Shown here: positions 35,946-42,617 of the stretch, one piece after another
Numbering within the stretch: the first letter of the stretch is position 1
Layout: every line of letters begins with the position of its first letter
DNA from: Dyadobacter luticola
Lineage (GTDB): Bacteria > Bacteroidota > Bacteroidia > Cytophagales > Spirosomataceae
Length of the DNA stretch: 64,000 bases
Direction: 5' to 3'
Assembly (NCBI RefSeq): GCF_005860805.1
Contig: NZ_VCEJ01000002.1
Span: forward strand, 852,375 to 916,374
Program-made: the position numbers and the translations under genes
Notes under the pieces: generated by a model
Seen by the model: only the letters and a program-made list of their open reading frames with translations
Database searches by the model: none
Told to the model about the DNA's origin: nothing

Positions 35946-35962
35946 GTAATATAGCGTATTAC
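35946..35962. promoter_or_regulatory. Inverted-repeat operator between XRE and SymE genes
   Basis: GTAATATAGCGTATTAC: 6-base arms with a 5-base spacer, sitting 14 bases upstream of the -7 box TATATTTG (35977-35984), in the -33 region. Binding by the divergent XRE regulator would occlude the SymE promoter. No TTG lies at -33. Confidence 0.5.
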
Positions 35963-35976
35963 ATCAAATAGTTTAC

Positions 35977-35984
35977 TATATTTG
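35977..35984 (+). promoter_or_regulatory. -7 box for the SymE-like gene
   Basis: TATATTTG matches TAnnTTTG exactly and lies 36 bases before ATG 36020, leaving a short leader. A TTG at the correct distance is missing, consistent with a regulated promoter. Confidence 0.45.
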
Positions 35985-36019
35985 CTAAACAGTTAATGTA
36001 AAAACTTAAAAGAAAAACT

Positions 36020-36289
36020 ATGACACACGAAAAAAATTCTTCTTCGTCTTTGGAAAGGCAGTTGACAGTTTATAGCAAATATGTGCCGCGGGCTTGGTAT
36101 CGGTATGTGGTGATGCCGGAGATCAGGCTTTGCGGGAAGTGGCTGCTGGATGCCGGTTTTGAATGTGGGGATGAGGTGACGGTGCGGTGTTTTGGGAATA
36201 AATTGGAGATTACGCTCAATCCGGTGCTGGAGCCGGAACCTGCGCCGGTCCGGAAACGGCGGTCGCGGCGCAGCGAGGTGCTTTCTTAG
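36020..36289 (+). CDS. SymE-like toxin (type I addiction module)
   Basis: 89 residues. RQLTVYSKYVPRAWYRYVVM, PEIRLCGKWLLDAGFECGDE and VTVRCFGNKLEITL match SymE, an AbrB-fold protein that in E. coli is SOS-induced and associated with RNA/DNA interference; the basic C-terminus (VRKRRSRRSEVL) fits nucleic-acid binding. Higher G+C than the cassette to the left. An antisense RNA such as SymR is expected but cannot be seen from sequence alone. Probably under the divergent XRE regulator. Confidence 0.8.
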   Translation: MTHEKNSSSSLERQLTVYSKYVPRAWYRYVVMPEIRLCGKWLLDAGFECGDEVTVRCFGNKLEITLNPVLEPEPAPVRKRRSRRSEVLS

Positions 36290-36295
36290 TCTTCG

Positions 36296-37414
36296 CTATT
36301 TTAGCTTCTTGCGGAGCCAGGCGCTGGTGGGTTCGTCGTAAAATTTCAAACTGATGTACGCCAGCACGATCGCGCCGGAGAAGGTGAGCAGGGCGGCGGG
36401 GAAGGCTTCGGATAATGTGATGCCTTTGTGGCGGCTGACCCAGGCGACGTAGAAATAGACGAGCACGTAATGTGTCATGTATAAGGGATAGGAAAGGTCG
36501 CCGAGGAATTTGCAGATTTTGGCTTCGGCCGGGCTGCGCGCCACGCCGCCGGCACCGAGGTAGACGATGGCCGGGAAGACGATGATGATGCAAAATGCTT
36601 CGTACAAACCATTGAGCCAGAGGCGATCTGTGCCGCCGATGCGGGGCATGAGCAAAACGGCCGCTACGAGGAAGCTACACCAAAGAAAGGCATTCGAGAT
36701 GCGGACGGGCCGGGCGACGCGGGAGAGGAGCAGGCCGGCGAAATACGGAAATATCGTCCGCGTGATGCCGACGCGCATGTGTTCGGCATTCAATGTCCAG
36801 CCGCCGGTGACGTCTCCGTTCGGGTTCGTGACGGCGAAATGCAAAAGCACCGCGCCGGCCAGGGCGACGAAAACGGCCAATGCCCGGTTGGATAACTTCC
36901 TCAGTCCTAGGGCGTAGAGAATGTTGGCGATGTATTCGAAAAAGAGCGACCAGCCGACGCTGTTGAGCGGGTGCATTTCGAACCAGCCGCGGATATCCAT
37001 CGAAAGCGGGACGGGCAGGAGCGTCCACCCGATGAGCATCACGACGAGCAGCTTCCAGAGGGGCACGGTGTGAATGAGGGGCCAGATGGGGGAGTCGGTA
37101 TAATAAAAGCCGATGGCGCCGAGCGTCATGCCGAGCACGACGAGTGGTTGCAGCCGCTCGAACCGTCGCCGGAGGAAGGCGCCGACGGTAAGTTTGTCCC
37201 ACCGGTCGTCGTATGCATAGCCGATGACGTAGCCGGAGAGGAGGAAGAAGAAGTCGACGGCTAGGTAGCCGTGGTTTATGACGTTTTCCAGCCGGGTTGC
37301 TGCTAGGGGCTCGGTGAGGTGGAAGCAGAGGACTATTATTGCGGCTATGCCGCGTAGGCCGTCTAGGGTTTGGTAGTGGGGTTTGGTTGGGAGGGTGGTG
37401 TTGTTATTGTTCAT
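36296..37414 (-). CDS. Acyltransferase 3 (OafA/YrhL-like) membrane protein
   Basis: 372 residues with about ten membrane segments. The family signature is YQTLDGLRGIAAIIVLCFHL with the catalytic His and Arg-Gly, then NHGYLAVDFFFLLSGYVIGY and FLRRRFERLQPLVV. These enzymes O-acetylate or acylate surface polysaccharides or lipids. ATG 37412-37414 gives MNNNNTTLPTKP; upstream in-frame sequence lies in the repeat element. It ends six bases from the convergent SymE-like gene. Gene is G+C-rich. Confidence 0.9.
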   Translation of the reverse strand: MNNNNTTLPTKPHYQTLDGLRGIAAIIVLCFHLTEPLAATRLENVINHGYLAVDFFFLLSGYVIGYAYDDRWDKLTVGAFLRRRFERLQPLVVLGMTLGAIGFYYTDSPIWPLIHTVPLWKLLVVMLIGWTLLPVPLSMDIRGWFEMHPLNSVGWSLFFEYIANILYALGLRKLSNRALAVFVALAGAVLLHFAVTNPNGDVTGGWTLNAEHMRVGITRTIFPYFAGLLLSRVARPVRISNAFLWCSFLVAAVLLMPRIGGTDRLWLNGLYEAFCIIIVFPAIVYLGAGGVARSPAEAKICKFLGDLSYPLYMTHYVLVYFYVAWVSRHKGITLSEAFPAALLTFSGAIVLAYISLKFYDEPTSAWLRKKLK

Positions 37415-37415
37415 G

Positions 37416-37459
37416 GTTGGTGAGCTAGCTCGTGCTTCGACTCCGCTCAGCATGACAAA
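37416..37459 (+). repeat. 44-base direct repeat, left copy
   Basis: Identical to 38815-38858, starting GTTGGTGAGCTAGCTCGTGC and ending in an R-type arm and GACAAA. It touches the acyltransferase start codon (37414). The two copies bracket the SPL-like gene. Confidence 0.85.
37434..37456. repeat. Solo right arm of the inverted-repeat family
   Basis: GCTTCGACTCCGCTCAGCAT plus GAC, the same right arm as in the complete elements, with no left arm on its side. Confidence 0.8.
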
Positions 37460-37488
37460 GGGGTTAATAGGGCTTACTTACTGGCTTT

Positions 37489-37577
37489 GTCACCCTGAGC
37501 GGAGTCGAAGGGCATACACGATGTCGCGAACATGTAAGAAGCATCGTGCACGTTGCTTCGACTCCGCTCAGCATGAC
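37489..37577. repeat. Inverted-repeat element, copy 2
   Basis: Left arm 37489-37512 (GTCACCCTGAGCGGAGTCGA plus AGGG) and right arm 37555-37577 with 42 unique bases between. Lies immediately downstream of the SPL-like gene stop (37594). Confidence 0.85.
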
Positions 37578-37593
37578 AAGGCGTCCTGCCAAG

Positions 37594-38670
37594 TTAGAAA
37601 GCATACCTGATCTGGCAATAAGGTAACTCCTTCTTCACAGCTTCAACAAGCTCAGAAACAATCTCTCTCTTAATATTATTCTTATACCGCACATTCCGCT
37701 GCCCCGACTGGCTGTATTTAACCTGCTGAATATCTGGCCGCCAGAGGACTTCTTCGGCTTTGGGGTGCCAGGCTAGGTTTACTTCGTGGAGGCGGTCGTT
37801 GTGGGTGAGGAAGATGATTTCGGTGGCGAGCTGGGCTTTGGTTTGTTCATCGAGGACCTGGTTCATTTCCTCGAAAAGCGCGTACCAGTCGTCGAGCCAG
37901 CCTTCGTAATATATCACCGGCGCGAAACTTACATTGACCTCATAACCAGCCTCCCGGAATTCGTTCATGACGGCAATGCGTTCGCTGATGGGCGTGGTGC
38001 GGACGTCGACAAGTTTGGACATTTGATGCGGCATGAGGCTGAACCGGATACGTGTTTTGCGCTGCGGATCGTAGCTGAGCATTTCACGGTTCACGAACTT
38101 GGTGGCGAAGGTGAGCTTGGCATTAGGCAGCGTTTTGTAGAGGTCGATCATGTCTTTCACATTATCACAAATGGCCGCATCGGCCGAGCAATCGCCATTT
38201 TCGCCGATTTCGTACACCCAATATTCCGGGTCGATGGCATCGGGCTCGGCTTTGACGCCCTGCTTGGCAGCGTGGCGGCTGAGGTAGCCCATGATCTGCT
38301 CAATATTCACAAAAATGGAAATGGGATTGGCATAACCTTTCCGCCGCGGCACGTAGCAATACGAGCACGACATGGTGCAACCATTGGACTGCGAAGGCGC
38401 CACCCAATGCGAGCTGCGGGTATTCGGGCGGCAAGTGAGGCCTTTCTTGGCGCCGAGGATAAGAACGTTCTTTTTGTTCCAAAGCCAGTCGTCGACGGAA
38501 CCTTCGAAGCCGAAAAGTTCGGGAATTTTCCAGTGGGAATCCACTTCAATGCGCTCGGCATTGGGGTATTTTGCCAGGATCTCGCGGCCACGCTCGTAGG
38601 TGGGGACGGAGGGTTCCAGGTAGATTTTGTGGATGGTAAGGAGGTCGGTGATGGTTTTTTGATGAAGCAT
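37594..38670 (-). CDS. Radical SAM protein, spore-photoproduct-lyase-like
   Basis: 358 residues. Fe-S cluster motif is C98-T-M-S-C102-S-Y-C105 (CX3CX2C), as in spore photoproduct lyase rather than the common CX3CX2C-free variants. Surrounding text SHWVAPSQSNGCTMSCSYCY and VPRRKG matches the SPL-family proteins of non-sporulating bacteria. SPL repairs UV thymine lesions in spores using SAM; here the substrate is unknown. Bordered on each side by inverted-repeat elements, so it is either recently moved or insulated. ATG 38668-38670. Confidence 0.88.
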   Translation of the reverse strand: MLHQKTITDLLTIHKIYLEPSVPTYERGREILAKYPNAERIEVDSHWKIPELFGFEGSVDDWLWNKKNVLILGAKKGLTCRPNTRSSHWVAPSQSNGCTMSCSYCYVPRRKGYANPISIFVNIEQIMGYLSRHAAKQGVKAEPDAIDPEYWVYEIGENGDCSADAAICDNVKDMIDLYKTLPNAKLTFATKFVNREMLSYDPQRKTRIRFSLMPHQMSKLVDVRTTPISERIAVMNEFREAGYEVNVSFAPVIYYEGWLDDWYALFEEMNQVLDEQTKAQLATEIIFLTHNDRLHEVNLAWHPKAEEVLWRPDIQQVKYSQSGQRNVRYKNNIKREIVSELVEAVKKELPYCQIRYAF

Positions 38671-38728
38671 GAGTTTGGTGTTTGGCGGTTTTTGGTATTA
38701 AAAGTTTGCCAAGGGGCAACCAAACTTT

Positions 38729-38855
38729 GTCACCCTGAGCGCAGTCGAAGGGCAGATGCGGTGGCTAACAAAGTGCTTCAAGTAGATAACGGTGCTTTTG
38801 TTGATGATAAGAAAGTTGGTGAGCTAGCTCGTGCTTCGACTCCGCTCAGCATGAC
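38729..38855. repeat. Inverted-repeat element, copy 3
   Basis: Left arm 38729-38752 has GCAG for GGAG; right arm 38833-38855. Interior includes the sequence CTTTTGTTGATGAT. It lies upstream of the SPL-like gene and downstream of nothing on the plus strand. With copy 2 it flanks the gene in the same orientation. Confidence 0.85.
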
Positions 38856-38858
38856 AAA
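38815..38858 (+). repeat. 44-base direct repeat, right copy
   Basis: Identical over 44 bases to 37416-37459. Its last 30 bases contain the right arm of copy 3. It ends 75 bases before the esterase start (38934). Confidence 0.85.
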
Positions 38859-38933
38859 TAAGGGTTTGAACGAAAACATAAAGTATTTCAACAAAAAATT
38901 TACTTGTATAAGAAACTGATACATCGCCAGACC

Positions 38934-40154
38934 ATGAAATATTTTCTATCTGCATTCCTTCTTTTCATTTCAGCACTAGCATCCGCCCAAACGCCCATTC
39001 AAATCGGCCATATCGATACAATTCAATCGAAAATCCTAAACCAAACCCGCGAGATAATGGTGCATGTGCCAGACGGTGGTGATGGGCAATATTCCAGGAA
39101 GAGGTATCCTGTCATTTATTTGCTGGACGGTGAGTCGCATTTTAATTCGGTGGTGGGGATGGTGCAGCAGTTGAGCTCGGTGAATGGGAATATGGTTGTG
39201 CCGCAGATGATTGTGGTGGGGATACGGAATAGGAACCGGAGACGGGATATGACGCCGAACCAGGCTTCGGTGGATCCACCGTTTATGGACAGTGCGGCTG
39301 TGCGGCAGACGGGTGGGGGCAATGCGTTTCTGGATTTTATCGAAAAAGAGCTGATGCCGCAAATGGATTCGCTATACCCGACGGCGCCTTATAAAATGCT
39401 GATCGGGCATTCGCTGGGTGGACTGGTGGTGATGAATGCGCTGATTACACGGCCAAGGCTTTTCAATTCTTATATCTGCATTGAGCCGAGCATGTGGTTT
39501 GATCATGCGAAGTTTTTGGAAACGACGAAGAAGGCACTCAGTGAGACCAAATACAACGGGGTTTCGCTTTATATGGGCATTGCCAATACGCTGAGCGAGG
39601 GAATCACTTTGGCGAATGTGGCCAAGGATACCGGCGCTTTCTCTCGACACATTCGCTCTATTGTCGACCTTGACAAGTACATCAAAGCCAACCCGCAAAT
39701 TGGGCTCCGGTATAAAAGCAAGTTTTATGCTGAGGACACGCACAGTTCGGCACCGCTGATTACTGAGTACGACGGTCTTCGGTTCATTTTTGATTTTTAC
39801 AATTTGAAATTCAGCGATTCAGATTTTGAAAAAGACGGCATTGCATTTCCGCAGAAAATCGTGAAGCATTACAACACTATATCCAGGCAAATGGGCTACC
39901 CGGTGCTCCCGCCCGAGGAAATGGTCAACTCTCTCGGCTACCAGGCGATGCAGGAAAAGCATGATGTGATGGCGGATGCATTTTTCAAATTGAATGCCAT
40001 CAATTATCCCGGCAGCTGGAATGTTTACGATTCTTATGGCGATTTTTTCGCTTCACGAAAGAATAAAGCCGCTGCGATCGCGCAGTATGAAAAGTCTCTC
40101 GCGATCGAAGATCATCCGGAAACGAGGGAAAAGTTAGAGGCTTTGAAGAAATAG
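38934..40154 (+). CDS. Secreted alpha/beta-hydrolase esterase (esterase D/Fes-like)
   Basis: 406 residues with signal peptide MKYFLSAFLLFISALASAQ. Esterase motifs: MVHVPDGGDGQYSRKRYPVI and YLLDGESHFN, then the nucleophile elbow GHSLGG (SLGGLVVMNAL), and an acidic residue and His in the C-terminal region (EDTHSSAPL). A C-terminal TPR-like helical stretch (YEKSLAIEDHPETREKLEAL) follows. The family includes siderophore-ester, cephalosporin C and feruloyl esterases. Substrate unknown. ATG 38934 chosen because it begins the signal peptide. Confidence 0.87.
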   Translation: MKYFLSAFLLFISALASAQTPIQIGHIDTIQSKILNQTREIMVHVPDGGDGQYSRKRYPVIYLLDGESHFNSVVGMVQQLSSVNGNMVVPQMIVVGIRNRNRRRDMTPNQASVDPPFMDSAAVRQTGGGNAFLDFIEKELMPQMDSLYPTAPYKMLIGHSLGGLVVMNALITRPRLFNSYICIEPSMWFDHAKFLETTKKALSETKYNGVSLYMGIANTLSEGITLANVAKDTGAFSRHIRSIVDLDKYIKANPQIGLRYKSKFYAEDTHSSAPLITEYDGLRFIFDFYNLKFSDSDFEKDGIAFPQKIVKHYNTISRQMGYPVLPPEEMVNSLGYQAMQEKHDVMADAFFKLNAINYPGSWNVYDSYGDFFASRKNKAAAIAQYEKSLAIEDHPETREKLEALKK

Positions 40155-40200
40155 AGCCTTAAAAAATGGAAAGAATTATTAGGTAAGTTGAAAACATCTT

Positions 40201-40222
40201 TATATTTGCATAATCAGTTATG
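40201..40222 (+). promoter_or_regulatory. Promoter -7 box with candidate MarR operator
   Basis: TATATTTG (40201-40208) fits TAnnTTTG; CATAATCAGTTATG (40209-40222) next to it is a 5-base inverted repeat with a 4-base spacer. Likely autoregulatory site for the MarR-GNAT gene at 40239. Confidence 0.4.
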
Positions 40223-40238
40223 TAATTAGTTTTTGTAA

Positions 40239-41192
40239 ATGAATATTTTCAAAAGAACCGGCAAGATGGCGCTAGGCAGCCGCCTGAGAATGTTGACAGC
40301 GAAATTCACGGATGATGCCTCGTCGATTTACAATCTTTACAACATTGACATGCAGCCGAAATGGTTTCCGGTTTTCTATGTGCTGTCGGAGCGGGACGAT
40401 GTGACGATTACGGAAATAGCGGTGGAAATCGGGCATTCGCAGCCTTCGGTGAGCAAGATCGTGCGGGAGATGGCGGCGAAGGGTTTGGTGATTGAAAAGA
40501 AGGATGCGGCTGACGGGCGGCGGAATGTGGTGCAGCTTTCTGCGGCGGGGAAGGCGATTATTGTTAAGATTCAGGATCAGTATCAGGATGTGAATGATGC
40601 GGTGGAAGAACTTTCGGCTGAGGCAAACCATGATCTTTGGAAGGCGATTGAAGAGTGGGAGTTTTTGCTGGAACAAAAGTCGCTATTCCAGCGCGTACGC
40701 GAGCGTCGAAAACAGCGGGAAAGTGGATTTGTGGAGATTGTGCCTTATGAAGCGAAGTATCAATCGGCGTTTCGGGAGTTGAATGTGGAGTGGATTTCGA
40801 CGTATTTTAAAATGGAGGAAGCGGACTATAAATCACTGGATCATGCGGACTCGTATATACTGGACCGTGGCGGGCACATTCTGGTCGCATTGTACCGCGG
40901 CGAGCCAGTCGGCGTCTGTGCGTTGATTAAAATGGATGATCCGGATTGTGATTTCGAGTTGGCCAAGATGGCGGTTTCGCCGAAGGCGCAGGGACAGAAT
41001 ATCGGCTGGCTGCTGGGTAATGCGGCAATTGAAAAAGCCAGGTCTTTGGGTGCGAAGAGCCTTTATTTAGAAAGTAATACGATTTTGAAGCCGGCGATTA
41101 GTTTGTATCACAAGCTGGGATTTAAGAAAGTGACAGGCCGGCCGACGCCTTATGAGCGGGCCAATTTTCAGATGGAGTTGAAGTTGGGATGA
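40239..41192 (+). CDS. MarR-type HTH fused to GNAT acetyltransferase
   Basis: 317 residues. N-terminal MarR winged helix (about 25-150): ITEIAVEIGHSQPSVSKIVR with EKKDAADGRRNVVQLSAAGK as the wing. C-terminal GNAT (about 155-317): AVSPKAQGQNIGWLLGNAAI, then LYLESNTILKPAISLYHKLG FK. Such fusions join a transcription factor to an acetyltransferase and may sense and modify a small molecule. Its promoter has an adjacent inverted repeat. The target operon is not obvious; an NTF2-like gene follows 196 bases downstream. Confidence 0.88.
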   Translation: MNIFKRTGKMALGSRLRMLTAKFTDDASSIYNLYNIDMQPKWFPVFYVLSERDDVTITEIAVEIGHSQPSVSKIVREMAAKGLVIEKKDAADGRRNVVQLSAAGKAIIVKIQDQYQDVNDAVEELSAEANHDLWKAIEEWEFLLEQKSLFQRVRERRKQRESGFVEIVPYEAKYQSAFRELNVEWISTYFKMEEADYKSLDHADSYILDRGGHILVALYRGEPVGVCALIKMDDPDCDFELAKMAVSPKAQGQNIGWLLGNAAIEKARSLGAKSLYLESNTILKPAISLYHKLGFKKVTGRPTPYERANFQMELKLG

Positions 41193-41388
41193 GGTGATTT
41201 GGGAATATTTGAAGTGGATTTGTGTGGTTTGAGGTTAATTGGTATTGTCACTTGTTGCCATTGGTAGTCAGGTATTGTCAGGTGTCGTTTTTATTTGTCT
41301 CAATTGGCCCTTGGTAATGTCTGTTTTGCACCACTTCGGCGGGGTGTTTTGAGTTTAAATTTGCAGCCTAACATCTAAACATTCAACA

Positions 41389-41745
41389 ATGACAACTCAG
41401 GAAATTGCGGCGCGCTTTGATGAGCTGGCCCAGCAGGAAAAATGGTTTGAGATCCAGGACGAATTTTTCGCGGACGATGTGAAGAGCATTGATCCGTCGC
41501 ACTCACCTTACTTTGGGTACGCAGAAGGCAAGGCGGATGTTCGGAAAAAAGGGGAAGATTTTATTAAAAAGATCACAGGCTTCCACAGCGCAAGCACCAC
41601 TTCTCCTGTCGTCGGCGGCGACTATTTTTCAGTAGGCCGGGAAGTGGACATTGAAGTAGAAGGTCACGGCCGCGTGCAGATGAAGCAAATTATGCTGTAT
41701 CATGTGCAGGACGGGCAGATTGTTTCCGAGCAGTTTTTTTACTGA
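41389..41745 (+). CDS. SnoaL/NTF2-like protein
   Basis: 118 residues with the NTF2 cone fold: TTQEIAARFDELAQQEKWFE then IQDEFFADDVKSIDPSHSPY, and a C-terminal strand MKQIMLYHVQDGQIVSEQFF. Usually small enzymes or ligand binders; no catalytic assignment. TAAATTTG (41356-41363) is a likely -7 box. Confidence 0.78.
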   Translation: MTTQEIAARFDELAQQEKWFEIQDEFFADDVKSIDPSHSPYFGYAEGKADVRKKGEDFIKKITGFHSASTTSPVVGGDYFSVGREVDIEVEGHGRVQMKQIMLYHVQDGQIVSEQFFY

Positions 41746-41883
41746 AATCAAGACACCTTCCAGCATTTGCCGCAAACAGCCCGTATGAATGTCGTTTTCT
41801 GCGCCCGCCGGATTGGGAAAGTGGGGGTAGATTTGCAATGTCAAACATTTCAAACATTTACGAACCTTTAACCAAATACAACT

Positions 41884-42492
41884 ATGAGACGCATTATCAT
41901 GAATGAGCATTTGACATTGGATGGCGTAATTCAGGGGCCCGGCGGGCCGGATGAGGATACTTCTGGCGGGTTTGAGCTGGGCGGGTGGTCGGCCCCCTTT
42001 GGGGATGAGGTGACCGGAAAAACGGTGATGGCGACCCTTGAACAGCCATTTGATTTATTATTGGGTCGGGTAACTTACAAAATCTGGGAACCATTCTGGC
42101 CTTTTCAAAGCGGGCCGATCGCGGACAAATTCAACAGCATTAAAAAATATGTGGCAACCCAAACGCTGACCGAAACCAGCTGGGGCAACACGATTTTGTT
42201 AAATGGAGATACACTCGAACAAATTAAAGAGCTCAAAGCAACCGACGGACCTGATCTGCAAATTTGGGGCAGCGGTAATTTTGTCCAGACTTTATTACAA
42301 AATGGTTTGATCGATCAGATGAATATTTGGCTCTACCCGGTCGTGTTGGGCAAGGGAAAAAGGCTTTTCGAAGGCGCGGCAGTGCCGGGTAATTTCAAGC
42401 TGACCAAAAATGTTGTTTCTGATAAAGGTGTGATCGTCAGTACCTATGAGGCTGACGGGAAGGTAAAGCTTGGGCGTATCGCTGAGGAATAA
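41884..42492 (+). CDS. Dihydrofolate reductase-family protein (RibD C-terminal)
   Basis: 202 residues. MRRIIMNEHLTLDGVIQGPG, LEQPFDLLLGRVTYKIWEPF and LKATDGPDLQIWGSGNFVQT with LYPVVLGKGKRLFEGA are hallmarks of RibD_C/YwjB-type reductases, which use NADPH. Not a true folate-pathway DHFR in context. TAGATTTG at 41828-41835 is a plausible -7 box. No operon partner evident. Confidence 0.86.
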   Translation: MRRIIMNEHLTLDGVIQGPGGPDEDTSGGFELGGWSAPFGDEVTGKTVMATLEQPFDLLLGRVTYKIWEPFWPFQSGPIADKFNSIKKYVATQTLTETSWGNTILLNGDTLEQIKELKATDGPDLQIWGSGNFVQTLLQNGLIDQMNIWLYPVVLGKGKRLFEGAAVPGNFKLTKNVVSDKGVIVSTYEADGKVKLGRIAEE

Positions 42493-42617
42493 TTTACATG
42501 TAGCCTGCAGAAATCTTGGAGCAGTGAATAAAAGGGGTTTGGAGAATGTAGGGCAGTTTTAATAAGGCATTTACCTGCAAATTATTATCTTGGGAAGTCC
42601 TAACGCTAAACTTCCTG

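Noticed and set aside
37786..38919. 377-residue plus-strand open frame
   Set aside because: Antisense to the SPL-like gene, running on through the repeat element.
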